Notes: generated by a model not told the origin, from the letters alone. DNA of 64,000 nt from Streptoverticillium olivoreticuli subsp. olivoreticuli (GCF_003391135.1 NZ_CP031455.1:4433001-4497000); one strand, 5' to 3'; counted from the stretch's first letter, positions 32,262 to 40,952 are shown. Translations and numbers: made by a program.

Positions 32262-34214
32262 ATGAGTGAGCTGATCACCGCGGAACTGGTCGACCTCGGC
32301 CTGTCCGCCGACACCAAGGAAGCGGCGGCGCGTTCCCTCGCCGAACGCATGCTGGCCCTCGGCCGCGTCACCGACCTCGACGGCTTCCTCGCCGATGTCG
32401 CCGCGCGCGAGGCGCAGATGCCGACCGGTCTCGACGGCGGCATCGGCATCCCCCACTGCCGCAGCGCGCACGTCACCGAGCCGACGCTCGCCTTCGGCCG
32501 GTCCGCCGGCCGGATCGACTTCGGCGCCCCGGACGGCCCGGCGGACCTGATCTTCCTCATCGCGGCCCCCGCGGGCGCGGACAGCGACCACCTGACGATC
32601 CTGTCGAGCCTCGCCCGGCAGCTGATGGACCCGGCGTTCACGGACGCGCTGCGCGCGGTCGCGGACGCGGAGGCCGCGGCGGCGCTGGTACGGGGTGACG
32701 TGACGCCGGAGGAGGTCGCGCGTCCCGAGCCCGAGGCACCCGAGCCCTCGTCCCGGATGTCCACCCCCTTCCGCATCGTCGCCGTCACCTCCTGCCCCAC
32801 CGGCATCGCCCACACCTATATGGCCGCCGAGGCCCTGGAGCAGGCCGCGCGCACCGCCGGTGTCGAACTCGCCGTCGAGACCCAGGGGTCGGCCGGTTTC
32901 ACCAAGCTGGACCCGAAGGCGATCGCCGCGGCGGACGGCGTGATCCTCGCGCACGACGTCGAGGTACGGGACCGGGACCGCTTCGCGGGGAAGCCCAGCG
33001 TCGACGTCGGCGTGAAGGCGGGCATCAACCGGCCCGCCGAACTGATCGCCGAACTGCGGGAGAAGGCCGCGCTCGCCCCGGCGGCGGCCGCACAGGCCCC
33101 CATGGACACGGCGGCCGGGACGGGCGACGGCTTCGTCACCCGGCTGCGCGCCTGGCTGATGACCGGCGTCAGCTACATGGTTCCGTTCGTCGCCGCGGGC
33201 GGCCTCCTCATCGCGCTCGCCTTCGCCGTCGGCGGGTACCAGATCAACAAGGCGCCCTCCGTCGCCGAGCACTTCGTCTGGACGGAGTCGGCGAGCTGGG
33301 CCGCGCTGTTCTTCCAGACGGGCGGCGCCGCGTTCGCCTTCCTCGTGCCGGTGCTGGCGGGGTATATCGCCTACGGCATGGCCGACCGCCCCGGACTCGT
33401 ACCCGGGTTCGTCGGCGGCTCGATCGCGCTGACCGTCAACGCGGGCTTCCTCGGCGGCCTGATCGCCGGTCTGCTCGCGGGCGGAGTGGTGACGGCCGTG
33501 CAACGGGTGCGCATACCGCCCGTGTTGCGCGGCATCATGCCGGTGGTGGTGATCCCGCTGATCTCGTCGGCGGTGGTCGGCTTCCTGATGTTCCTGGTGG
33601 TCGGCAAGCCGGTCGCCTCGCTCCAGAAGGCGCTCACCGACTGGCTGAGCGGCCTGTCCGGCGCCAACGCGGTCGTCCTCGGCGTCGTCCTCGGCCTGAT
33701 GATGTGCTTCGACCTCGGCGGGCCGCTCAACAAGTGCGCGTACGCCTTCGCCGTCGGCGGCCTCGCCGACCCCAACGAGGGCAGCCTCAAGGTGATGGCC
33801 GCGGTGATGGCGGCGGGCATGGTCCCGCCGCTGGCGATGGCGCTGGCCACGACCGTGCGCGGCCGGCTCTTCACCAAGGCCGAGCGCGAGAACGGCAAGG
33901 CGGCCTGGGTGCTGGGCGCGTCGTTCATCACCGAGGGCGCGATCCCGTTCGCGGCGGCGGACCCGCTGCGGGTGATCCCCTCCGCGATGGCGGGCGGCGC
34001 GGTGACCGGCGCCCTCTCGATGGCCTTCGGCTGCACGCTCCGCGCCCCGCACGGCGGCGCCTTCGTGATCCCGCTGATCGGGGCCCCGCTCCTCTACCTC
34101 GTCGCGATCGCGGCGGGCACGGCGGTCACGGCGGCCTCGGTCGTCCTCCTGAAGGGCCTCAACAGGCCGACGCCACAGCCGGTGGCGCAGGAAGAGATCC
34201 CGGTCGCCGCCTGA
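32262..34214 (+). CDS. fruA: PTS fructose transporter, fused IIA-IIB-IIC
   Basis: A 650-aa fused permease that imports fructose with phosphorylation at C1. EIIA covers residues 1-145 with phospho-His65 in IGIPHCRSAHV. EIIB covers about 170-265 with phospho-Cys178 in VAVTSCPTGIAHTYMAAE. EIIC covers about 290-640 with nine or so helices (SYMVPFVAAGGLLIALAFAV, CFDLGGPLNKCAYAF, EGAIPFAAADPLRVIPS). The general PTS proteins HPr and EI are not in the window. Confidence 0.96.
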   Translation: MSELITAELVDLGLSADTKEAAARSLAERMLALGRVTDLDGFLADVAAREAQMPTGLDGGIGIPHCRSAHVTEPTLAFGRSAGRIDFGAPDGPADLIFLIAAPAGADSDHLTILSSLARQLMDPAFTDALRAVADAEAAAALVRGDVTPEEVARPEPEAPEPSSRMSTPFRIVAVTSCPTGIAHTYMAAEALEQAARTAGVELAVETQGSAGFTKLDPKAIAAADGVILAHDVEVRDRDRFAGKPSVDVGVKAGINRPAELIAELREKAALAPAAAAQAPMDTAAGTGDGFVTRLRAWLMTGVSYMVPFVAAGGLLIALAFAVGGYQINKAPSVAEHFVWTESASWAALFFQTGGAAFAFLVPVLAGYIAYGMADRPGLVPGFVGGSIALTVNAGFLGGLIAGLLAGGVVTAVQRVRIPPVLRGIMPVVVIPLISSAVVGFLMFLVVGKPVASLQKALTDWLSGLSGANAVVLGVVLGLMMCFDLGGPLNKCAYAFAVGGLADPNEGSLKVMAAVMAAGMVPPLAMALATTVRGRLFTKAERENGKAAWVLGASFITEGAIPFAAADPLRVIPSAMAGGAVTGALSMAFGCTLRAPHGGAFVIPLIGAPLLYLVAIAAGTAVTAASVVLLKGLNRPTPQPVAQEEIPVAA

Positions 34215-34219
34215 CGCGA

Positions 34220-35422
34220 TCACCGCCGCCGGATCCCCGGGCCGCCTCCGGGGTTCCGGCGGGGTACCGGGTTGTCCGGGGAGTCGAGCCAGGCCCGTTC
34301 CCCGGCGCCGTCCACGGTGAGCCCGAAGCGGTCGAAGCCGGGGCGGTCGTGCTCCTCCCACCACCGGAAGGCGGCTTCCGTCTCGTCCCACAGCCGGCGC
34401 GGGCCGGACTGGACCACGGCGTACTCACTCGCCCCTGGTTCGTAGTCGGCCGAAGCCCACGACTCGGTATCGGTGCTGTACGTCCACAGCGTGTACGTGC
34501 CGTCGTCGTACCGCTCGGCGCGCCAGAACGCCCCGGGCACGTGCAGCCCGATCACGAACTGTTCGAGCCATCCTCCGATGTCGGCGGGGGCCGGCGTGGT
34601 CACGCTCCTGACGCCGTCCGCGGGCCACTCCCGACCCCTGAAGTAGGCGTCGAACGGCGGGCGTTCCGTGCGCTGCTGCCGCAGGCGCATGAAGGCACTG
34701 GAGCGGGTGAAGGGACCACTCGCCGTGCGGTCCCCGCCGACGACCAGGCGCACGACGCACTCGCCGCCGTAGTCGGTCCCCCACGGCGCGACGACGACCC
34801 CTCCGGGACGGGTCTGCTCGATCCACGCGCGAGGCACTTCCCCGACCGAGCACGTGGCGATGATCCGGTCGAACGGGGCGCTCTCGGCGTGGCCCGGGCG
34901 TCCGTCCCCCACGAGCAGCAGAGGTGCCAGGCCGGCGGCCCGAAGGTTCCGCAGGGCGGCCTTCGACACGTCCGCGTCGTACTCGACGCTGAGCACGTTC
35001 GCGCCGCCGATCCGGTGCGCGAGAAGACCCGCGTTCCAACCGGTGCCCGTACCGATCTCAAGGACGCGGTGGCCTTCTTGTACGTCCAGGTCGGCGAGCA
35101 TGGAGAAGGCCATGCGCGGCATGGAACTGGAGCTCGTCGGAGTGGTCCCCAGCCCGTCCCCGGTGTGCCGTCCGTCGTCCCACTGCGTCGTGAGCGGCAC
35201 GTCGGAATAGACCGCCCGGAACCATGCTTCCGGGTCCCTGGCGCGGTCGACCAGCGCCGTCTGCCGGGTGCCGTCCGCGATGCCCGGCCAGATGCGGTCG
35301 GGCACGAACAGCTCGCGGGGGACTGCCTGGAACGCCGGCAGCCAGTCGGAAGTCAGCGCGCCCGCTTCCACGAGCGCAGAGGCGAGCCCCGCGGGGCCCG
35401 CCTCCTCCTTGCGTGTGGTCAC
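34220..35422 (-). CDS. PIMT-like methyltransferase of the peptide-maturation type
   Basis: A 400-aa protein whose first 220 residues are a protein-L-isoaspartate methyltransferase-like fold: LPAFQAVPRELFVPDRIWPG, TTPTSSSSMPRMAFSMLADL, motif I HRVLEIGTGTGWNAGLLAHR, and FDRIIATCSVGEVPRAWIEQ. About 180 residues follow that classical repair PIMT lacks (WLEQFVIGLHVPGAFWRAER, TLWTYSTDTESWASADY). This extended form resembles the methyltransferases of ATP-grasp peptide (graspetide) systems, where they act on Asp in a precursor peptide. The GTG start is 9 bp after the stop of the 46-aa peptide gene. No ATP-grasp ligase is visible here. Confidence 0.82.
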   Translation of the reverse strand: MTTRKEEAGPAGLASALVEAGALTSDWLPAFQAVPRELFVPDRIWPGIADGTRQTALVDRARDPEAWFRAVYSDVPLTTQWDDGRHTGDGLGTTPTSSSSMPRMAFSMLADLDVQEGHRVLEIGTGTGWNAGLLAHRIGGANVLSVEYDADVSKAALRNLRAAGLAPLLLVGDGRPGHAESAPFDRIIATCSVGEVPRAWIEQTRPGGVVVAPWGTDYGGECVVRLVVGGDRTASGPFTRSSAFMRLRQQRTERPPFDAYFRGREWPADGVRSVTTPAPADIGGWLEQFVIGLHVPGAFWRAERYDDGTYTLWTYSTDTESWASADYEPGASEYAVVQSGPRRLWDETEAAFRWWEEHDRPGFDRFGLTVDGAGERAWLDSPDNPVPRRNPGGGPGIRRR

Positions 35423-35431
35423 GTGCGCCGC

Positions 35432-35572
35432 CTACTCACCCGTCGCGGGGCCGGATCCGTCGGACGTGTTGCCACCCTCGTCCGAGCCGCCACCGTGCTT
35501 GGCACCGCTGTTGCTGTCGTCCTGCCGGCTTCCGCCCTGTCCGTCACCGGAACCTCCGCCACGATTTCCCAT
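35432..35572 (-). CDS. 46-aa Gly/Ser/Asp-rich peptide, candidate substrate of the methyltransferase
   Basis: A 46-aa ORF starting MGNRGGGSGDGQGGSRQDDS and ending SDGSGPATGE. It consists almost only of Gly, Ser, Asp, Asn, Gln, Thr and a few Arg/Lys/His, with no hydrophobic core. AAGGAG lies 7 bp before the ATG and the next gene starts 9 bp after the stop, which supports translation. It contains Asp-Gly twice and Asn-Ser, sequences prone to isoaspartate formation, which fits a PIMT-like partner. It could be a precursor peptide, a disordered tag or a small regulatory peptide. Confidence 0.6.
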   Translation of the reverse strand: MGNRGGGSGDGQGGSRQDDSNSGAKHGGGSDEGGNTSDGSGPATGE

Positions 35573-35630
35573 GGTTCACTCCTTCGCAGTTGGTTCGATG
35601 GATCGTGCAACCCGCCTGGCCGTCTCCGCT

Positions 35631-35876
35631 TCACGGGAACGAGGGCGTATGACCGGGCGGGGGCTCATTGAGCCGCGGCTTCCGCCCACCCACCGGGGTG
35701 TCCAGGACCGCCGCCTTCTTCAACTCGGCCTCCGTGGGCTCACGCAGCTTGCCCGACGGGCAGTCCCATTCCCTGCCGCCGCCGACCGGTCGCAGCTGTA
35801 CGTACGGGCCTTCACTGCCCATGCGCTCCCCGAGCCTGTTCGTCCGGGTGTCCACCGCGTACCGTCCGCTGCCCAT
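35631..35876 (-). CDS. 81-aa conserved small protein (GPYVQLRPxGGGREWDCP type)
   Basis: An 81-aa protein starting MGSGRYAVDTRTNRLGERMG, with the central motif SEGPYVQLRPVGGGREWDCP and a helical ELKKAAVL tail. I recall this small family as common in Streptomyces next to XRE/TPR regulators, with unknown function; a small beta-barrel fold is plausible. GGAGG lies at good spacing before the ATG at 35876. It is first of three minus-strand genes (81-aa, 46-aa, methyltransferase) divergent from the TPR regulator. Confidence 0.75.
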   Translation of the reverse strand: MGSGRYAVDTRTNRLGERMGSEGPYVQLRPVGGGREWDCPSGKLREPTEAELKKAAVLDTPVGGRKPRLNEPPPGHTPSFP

Positions 35877-35997
35877 ATAGTCAGCCTCCGCATTCGCTTC
35901 CTGTCGCACACACAGCCAACAACCGGAGCCCTTCAGCGGGTAGCTTCCGGAGTGGTGGTGAACCGTGGTGAATCCACCACACCTGTCGATCTTCTGG

Positions 35998-37359
35998 ATG
36001 GTCGCAGTGAAGAATTCGAACACGAAGCTCGCCGACTGGATCAGTCGTTCGGGGTGGTCGAAGGGCGAACTCGCCCGTCGGGTTCGGTCCCGCGCGGCGG
36101 AGTGGGGACACCCCCATGTCTCCTCCGACACGTCCAGCGTCCGGCGCTGGGTGACCCTGGGGGAGGTGCCCCGGCACCCCGTGCCGGCCATCCTCGCCGA
36201 CCTTTTCTCGGCGCGCTTCGGGTACCGGGTCACGACCTACGACCTCGGGTTGGGCGAGTCGCCGGACATTGACCGGGCGCTCGTCTACAGCTCATCGTGG
36301 GCTGTGACGGTCGAAGCTGTCACCGAGCTAGGGAGAGCGGACGTGGACAGGCGGAGTTTCCTCGCGGGGGCACCCTTCGCGGCGGTCGCAGCAGTAGGGC
36401 CGTCTCGTGACTGGCTCCTCAACACCCTTGATCAGCAGCCCGAACCGGGGCGGCAAGTCCGGCTCGAAGACGTGACGGCCGTGAAGAACATGTTCGGCGC
36501 GTTCCAGGAAATGGACATCTTCCAGGGAGGCGGGAGCGGTCGGCTTGCGCTCACCGCCTACATGAACCAGCACGTCTACCCGCTGCTGCGGCGCGCTCAC
36601 ACCGAGGAAGTACGGCACGCGCTGTGCTCGGCCGCTGCCGAACAGACCTACCTTCTCGGCTGGATGGCCTTCGACTCCGGCGAACACGGCACAGCACAGC
36701 GATACTTGATCCAGGCACTCCGCCTGGCCGAGGAGTCCAAGGATCCGGCACTCGGTGCTCACGTGCTCGCAGGCATGGCGGACCAAGCGACGCTGCTCGG
36801 CCACCCGGATGAAGGCAAGCGCCTCGCCCAAGCCGGCCGCCAGGGGCTCATCCGTACCAGCTCCCCCGCTTGCCTCGCCGACCTCTGGACGCTTGAAGCC
36901 AGGGCGCACGCCGTCCTCGGCGACAAGAAGGCCACCGTGCAAGCCATCAACCAGGCAGAACAGAGCTTCGCCAAAGTCGACACGGCCAACGAGCCCGAGT
37001 GGGCCAAGTTCATCGACCCCGCATACCTCGGCGGCGAGTGGGCCAACGCCTTCCGGGACATCGACCAGCCGGATCACGCCGAGGAGCACGCCCGCGCATC
37101 GATCACACACGCCCGCAAGCAGAACCGGGCCCGCCGCGGAGCCATGTCCCAAGCCGCCCTCGCCGTCACCCACTTGCAACGCCGGGACCTCGAAGCCGCC
37201 CACGCCGCGGGAGTCCACACGCTCGATCTCGCCCGCCGGGTGAAGTCGTCCCGCAGCGTGGAAGCCGTCCAGGATCTGCAGCGGCGCATGATCCCCTTCG
37301 GCAAGCACCCCCTTGTGGCCGACTTCAACGAGCGGGCCCGGGTCCTCCAGGCGGCCTGA
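35998..37359 (+). CDS. HTH/TPR-type transcriptional regulator
   Basis: A 453-aa regulator. Residues 1-75 form a helix-turn-helix (TKLADWISRSGWSKGELARR, SSDTSSVRRWVTLGEVPRHP, ADLFSARFGYRVTTYDLGLG). A DRRSFLAGAPFAAVAAVG segment near residue 112 is typical of this Streptomyces family, and the rest is TPR-like helices (AAEQTYLLGWMAFDSGEHGT, ALRLAEESKDPALGAHVLAG). TPR regulators of this kind often sense peptides. The start is uncertain: ATG 35998 is used, with GTG at 35965, 35968 or 36007 possible. It is divergent from the small-protein/methyltransferase genes. Confidence 0.82.
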   Translation: MVAVKNSNTKLADWISRSGWSKGELARRVRSRAAEWGHPHVSSDTSSVRRWVTLGEVPRHPVPAILADLFSARFGYRVTTYDLGLGESPDIDRALVYSSSWAVTVEAVTELGRADVDRRSFLAGAPFAAVAAVGPSRDWLLNTLDQQPEPGRQVRLEDVTAVKNMFGAFQEMDIFQGGGSGRLALTAYMNQHVYPLLRRAHTEEVRHALCSAAAEQTYLLGWMAFDSGEHGTAQRYLIQALRLAEESKDPALGAHVLAGMADQATLLGHPDEGKRLAQAGRQGLIRTSSPACLADLWTLEARAHAVLGDKKATVQAINQAEQSFAKVDTANEPEWAKFIDPAYLGGEWANAFRDIDQPDHAEEHARASITHARKQNRARRGAMSQAALAVTHLQRRDLEAAHAAGVHTLDLARRVKSSRSVEAVQDLQRRMIPFGKHPLVADFNERARVLQAA

Positions 37360-37445
37360 GGGTTACGCCCTGCACCCCCACGACGAGGAGCTGTCCGAGC
37401 GAGCCGCGAGTCCACCGTGCCCGTACGGGCAGAGGGCAAAGAGAA

Positions 37446-37479
37446 GGGCCCCGGCGCAGGGGGGGTGGCGCCGGGGCCC
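37446..37479. terminator. Bidirectional hairpin between regulator and hrdD
   Basis: Arms GGGCCCCGGCGC (37446-37457) and GCGCCGGGGCCC (37468-37479), 10-nt loop, lie between the converging TPR regulator and hrdD. Confidence 0.85.
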
Positions 37480-37500
37480 GGTCTATGAGGTTATGCCCTT

Positions 37501-38508
37501 TTACGCCGCCGCGTCGAAACCCGTGTCGTGAGCCATCTTCTTCAGCTCCAGCAGGGCGTGCTTCTCGATCTGCCGGATGCGCTCACGCGTGAGGCCGTGC
37601 TGCTTGCCGACCTCGGTCAGGGTGCGCTCGCGGCCGTCCTCGATGCCGTAGCGCGCCTTGATGATCGAGGCGGTGCGCTGGTCGAGGCGGCCGATGAGGT
37701 CCTCCAGCTCCTCGCTGCGGAGCAGGGCGATCACGGACTGCTCGGGCGAGACGGCGGAGGTGTCCTCCAGGAGGTCTCCGAACTGGGTCTCGCCCTCGTC
37801 GTCCACGGACATGTTCAGGCTGACCGGGTCGCGGGCCCAGTCGAGCACGTCGCTGACGCGGGCCGGGGTGGTGTCCAGCTCGGCGGCGATCTCGGCGGGC
37901 TCGGGATCGCGGCCGTTCTCCCGGTTGAACTCGCGCTGGACGCGGCGGATCCGGCCGAGCTCCTCCACGAGGTGGACGGGCAGCCGGATCGTGCGCGACT
38001 GGTCGGCGATGGACCGGGTGATCGCCTGACGGATCCACCACGTGGCATACGTGGAGAACTTGAACCCCTTGGCGTAGTCGAACTTCTCGACCGCGCGCAC
38101 CAGGCCGGCGTTGCCTTCCTGGATGAGGTCGAGCAGGGGAAGACCGCTGCGGGGGTAACGGCGGGCGACGGCGACGACGAGGCGGAGGTTGGACTTGATG
38201 AAGACATCCTTGGCGCGGGCGCCCTCGGCGGCTATCGCCTCCAGCTCCACGCGGTCCGCACCCGCCGCTCCGGCCCCCTCGGCGTCGACGGCGCCGTCGA
38301 GGAGCTGCTGGGCGTAGACCCCGGCCTCGATGGTCTGGGACAGCTCGACCTCCTTGGCGGCGTCGAGCAGGGGCGTACGCGCGATCTCTTCGAGATACAT
38401 GCCGACCAGGTCGCGGTCGGCGATTTCCCCGCCAGCGGCGCGAACGCTGCGTGCCCCTTCAGCGCCCTTTGCGGCGGTCTGACGACGGGCGACGGCACGG
38501 GTTGCCAT
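37501..38508 (-). CDS. hrdD: RNA polymerase sigma factor HrdD
   Basis: A 335-aa group 2 sigma-70 factor. MATRAVARRQTAAKG at the N terminus and DTGFDAAA at the C terminus match my recollection of Streptomyces HrdD. Region 1.2 (DRDLVGMYLEEIARTPLLDA), region 2 (FIKSNLRLVVAVARRYPRSG, LPLLDLIQEGNAGLVRAVEK, YATWWIRQAITRSIADQSRT), region 3 and region 4 (RTLTEVGKQHGLTRERIRQI) are complete. HrdD is dispensable in S. coelicolor and is controlled by stress sigma factors; the upstream SigR promoter fits this. Confidence 0.95.
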   Translation of the reverse strand: MATRAVARRQTAAKGAEGARSVRAAGGEIADRDLVGMYLEEIARTPLLDAAKEVELSQTIEAGVYAQQLLDGAVDAEGAGAAGADRVELEAIAAEGARAKDVFIKSNLRLVVAVARRYPRSGLPLLDLIQEGNAGLVRAVEKFDYAKGFKFSTYATWWIRQAITRSIADQSRTIRLPVHLVEELGRIRRVQREFNRENGRDPEPAEIAAELDTTPARVSDVLDWARDPVSLNMSVDDEGETQFGDLLEDTSAVSPEQSVIALLRSEELEDLIGRLDQRTASIIKARYGIEDGRERTLTEVGKQHGLTRERIRQIEKHALLELKKMAHDTGFDAAA

Positions 38509-38598
38509 GCGTGCTCCCTTGCGATGAGTCGGTCGCGGGACGGATGGGACTCCCCTTGAGGGCGGACCCTTTCACGGGGTGCCCCGTCCGAAGGAAAG

Positions 38599-38625
38599 AA
38601 CGACTGGAATCCGGACAGAATTCCC
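38599..38625 (-). promoter_or_regulatory. SigR-type promoter of hrdD
   Basis: On the minus strand GGGAAT (38620-38625), an 18-nt spacer and GTT (38599-38601) match the SigR consensus GGGAAT-N18-GTT. It is about 90 bp upstream of the hrdD ATG. SigR responds to thiol oxidation, and hrdD is a known SigR target in S. coelicolor. Confidence 0.8.
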
Positions 38626-38639
38626 ATGGATCGTCTTAT

Positions 38640-39003
38640 TTTTTGTGATCATGCAGTACCCTGTCCGGCCACAGCGCGGGAGAGTGCTCCGAAGACCCAG
38701 GGAAGCGCAGGTCAGAGCGGTACGGAGGGTGACACCTGGACGGCCGGGAAGCGTGGTCCGCGGCCGTCGGCCCTGACGCCCCCGGCACCCGCTCACCCTT
38801 CAAGACGACCCGGAAGCGCCCACGGTTGCCCGCCCTCGCGCCCGGGACACCCAGAAGGCCGGAAGGCGGGATTCCGGGGCGTGGCGTGATCGAGTTGCCG
38901 CCGCCCGTACGCGGGTGTGCCCTGGTGGGACAAGCGAGCGGTGCGCGCCACCGCCGGCCGCGGAGCCGACACGGGGGTGACGCACAGGCGAGAGGAGCCC
39001 GCG
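38640..39003. other. Gene-free stretch between the hrdD promoter and the membrane protein gene
   Basis: This region starts with an AT-rich run (38635-38655) and then GC-rich DNA. It contains GCGGGAGAGTGCTCCGAAG at about 38684, weakly reminiscent of part of a glycine riboswitch, but the rest of that aptamer is missing. I see no ORF with coding character before ATG 39004, which has GAGGAG in front of it. Confidence 0.4.
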
Positions 39004-39441
39004 ATGCCGACACACTCGATCATGCCCGGCCACCACCGGGGCCACGAAGGCCCCGGCCCGGTCGCCCGCGGCACCCACCTCCCGGGCGAGGGCCACGCGT
39101 CACGCCTGTCCTGGGCCGTCCCGGCCACCGGCGGTTTCGTGCTCGGCCTGTACGCGGTCTTCCTGTCGGGCCAGAACGGCTACTCGACGCTCGGTTCCTG
39201 GCTCATGGGGATCGTCGTCGCGCTGGTCTCCGCGGGCGCCGGATACGTCCTGATCCGCGAGCGGAAGAAGATGATCACAGAGGTCCGCGCGATCGCGTAC
39301 GGGAGCCTCTTCGGCGTCAGCATGGGCTTCCTCTACAGCCTCAGCGGGGACTCGGTGCTGCGCTCCATCGAGATCGGACTGCTGCTGGGCCTGGGGATGG
39401 GCCTCGCCTCGTACTACGTCTTCTACTGGCACGAGCACTGA
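39004..39441 (+). CDS. Four-helix membrane protein of unknown function
   Basis: A 145-aa protein: a His-rich soluble N terminus (MPTHSIMPGHHRGHEGPGPV) and four TM helices (WAVPATGGFVLGLYAVFL, WLMGIVVALVSAGAGYVLI, IAYGSLFGVSMGFLYSL, IGLLLGLGMGLASYYVFYW). GAGGAG precedes the ATG. I do not recognise a characterised family. The histidine-rich start could bind metal but this is speculation. Confidence 0.75.
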   Translation: MPTHSIMPGHHRGHEGPGPVARGTHLPGEGHASRLSWAVPATGGFVLGLYAVFLSGQNGYSTLGSWLMGIVVALVSAGAGYVLIRERKKMITEVRAIAYGSLFGVSMGFLYSLSGDSVLRSIEIGLLLGLGMGLASYYVFYWHEH

Positions 39442-39468
39442 GGCACGGGCACCGACCGGTGGTCATGC

Positions 39469-40251
39469 TCAGCCGAACTGCACCGACCTCTTCGCCAGCC
39501 CCATCCAGAACCCGTCGATCGCGGTGCGCTGGCGGTCGAGGTCGCCCTCGGCCGCGCCCAGGGTGACGAAGAGCGGTGCGAAGTGCTCCGTGCGCGGGTG
39601 GGCCAGCCGGCCCGCCGGGGACTTGTTCTCGAAGTCCAGCAGCGCGTCGACGTCCTGCCCCTCCAGCGCCTCGCGCCCCCACGCGTCGAACTCCGCCGAC
39701 CAGGCGGGCGGCCCCGATCCCGCGTGCCGCAGCGCGGCCAGGTTGTGGGTGAAGAAGCCGCTGCCGACGATCAGCACCCCTTCGTCGCGCAGCGGCGCGA
39801 GCTTGCGCCCGATGTCCAGCAGCCGCCGCGGGTCGAGCGTGGGCAGCGAGATCTGGAGCACGGGGATGTCCGCCTCGGGGAACATCTCGACCAGCGGGAC
39901 GTACGCCCCGTGGTCCAGCCCGCGGTCCGGCATGTCCTGTACGGGCGTTCCGGCGCCCCGCAGCGTCCTGCGCACCCGGTCGGCGAGCTCCGGCGCGCCC
40001 GGAGCGGCGTACCGCACGGTGTAGTAGTGCTCGGGGAAGCCCCAGAAGTCGTAGACGAGCGGCACCGTCGTGGTGGCGCCGAGGGCGAGCGGCGCCTCTT
40101 CCCAGTGGGCCGAGACCATGAGGATCGCGGTCGGCCGCGGCAGTCCGGCGGACCAGGCGGCGAGCTGGCCGGGCCAGAGTTCGTCATCGGCGAGGGGCGG
40201 TGCGCCATGGGAGAGGTAGAGCGCGGGCATGCGCTCGCCGGTTGCCTGCAT
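39469..40251 (-). CDS. LigB-type extradiol ring-cleavage dioxygenase (DODA family)
   Basis: A 260-aa class III extradiol dioxygenase of the DOPA 4,5-dioxygenase type, which opens catechol rings with non-haem iron or zinc. Metal-ligand candidates are His15 (LYLSHGAPPL) and His49 (MVSAHWEEAP); GLDHGAYVPLVEMFPEADIP and GSGFFTHNL supply further active-site residues. It is divergent from the MarR gene at 40369 with a palindrome between, suggesting induction by an aromatic or quinone ligand. Confidence 0.88.
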   Translation of the reverse strand: MQATGERMPALYLSHGAPPLADDELWPGQLAAWSAGLPRPTAILMVSAHWEEAPLALGATTTVPLVYDFWGFPEHYYTVRYAAPGAPELADRVRRTLRGAGTPVQDMPDRGLDHGAYVPLVEMFPEADIPVLQISLPTLDPRRLLDIGRKLAPLRDEGVLIVGSGFFTHNLAALRHAGSGPPAWSAEFDAWGREALEGQDVDALLDFENKSPAGRLAHPRTEHFAPLFVTLGAAEGDLDRQRTAIDGFWMGLAKRSVQFG

Positions 40252-40271
40252 GGTGCCCTCCTGGAGACATT

Positions 40272-40287
40272 GCTTGAACTCTCAAGC
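40272..40287. promoter_or_regulatory. MarR operator candidate
   Basis: GCTTGA (40272-40277), a 4-nt spacer and TCAAGC (40282-40287) form a perfect inverted repeat in the AT-rich divergent region. TTCAAG recurs at 40321-40326. Sites with TTGAA/TTCAA arms are typical for MarR/OhrR-like proteins. Confidence 0.6.
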
Positions 40288-40368
40288 GATACTCCAGTTT
40301 AGTTCTGTCTTATTTAAACTTCAAGAAGTGGGACTCCGAGGAAGCCGGCGGGTGAAACAGTGGATGTC

Positions 40369-40908
40369 ATGACCGATCGACCTGTAAAGGACACACAGGG
40401 CGGCACGGCCCGGAGCCGGGACGACGGGCCGCCGCGCTGGCTCAGCGAGGAGGAGCAGGCCACCTGGCGGGCGTACATGCACGCCACCACGCTCCTGGAG
40501 GACCATCTCGACCGGCAGCTCCAGCGCGACGCGGGGATGCCGCACGTCTACTACGGGCTGCTGGTCCAGCTCTCCGAGGCACCGCGCCGCCGGATGCGGA
40601 TGACCGAACTCGCCCAGAGCGCCAAGATCACGCGTTCGCGCCTCTCGCACGCCGTCGCCCGCCTGGAGAAGAACGGCTGGGTCCGCCGGGAGGAGTGCCC
40701 CTCCGACAAGCGCGGCCAGCTGGCCGTCCTCACGGACGAGGGTTTCGACATGCTGAAGAAGTCCGCGCCGGGCCATGCGGCCGCGGTCCGCGGCGCCGTC
40801 TTCGACCGGCTCACGCCCGAGCAGGTCGTCCAGCTCGGCGACATCTGCCGCACCGTCGCGGCCGGCCTCCAGCCGACCACGGGCGCGGATCTGCCCTGGC
40901 TGCGCTGA
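40369..40908 (+). CDS. MarR-family regulator
   Basis: A 179-aa winged-helix regulator: WRAYMHATTLLEDHLDRQLQ dimer helix, RMTELAQSAKITRSRLSHAV recognition region, and RLEKNGWVRREECPSDKRGQ wing. The start is ATG 40369, with GTG 40360 possible. It likely represses the divergent dioxygenase and itself. Its native terminator was split by the IS30 element (40920-42275). Confidence 0.9.
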   Translation: MTDRPVKDTQGGTARSRDDGPPRWLSEEEQATWRAYMHATTLLEDHLDRQLQRDAGMPHVYYGLLVQLSEAPRRRMRMTELAQSAKITRSRLSHAVARLEKNGWVRREECPSDKRGQLAVLTDEGFDMLKKSAPGHAAAVRGAVFDRLTPEQVVQLGDICRTVAAGLQPTTGADLPWLR

Positions 40909-40952
40909 GCCGCGTACGACGAAGGCCCCCTGCCCGGAGCTTAGGTTCTAGT

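Noticed and set aside
31590..34391. 933-codon open frame antisense to fruK and fruA
   Set aside because: The product is Arg/Gly/Asp/His-rich without recognisable folds, and it overlaps two certain genes.
34220..37359. Complete graspetide or lanthipeptide cluster
   Set aside because: No ATP-grasp ligase, LanB/LanC/LanM, protease or transporter is encoded nearby, so only a partial or new type can be claimed.
38680..38760. Glycine riboswitch-like sequence before the membrane protein gene
   Set aside because: Only GGGAGAGT and CCGAAG-like pieces match; the conserved remainder, tandem aptamer and a glycine-related gene are absent.
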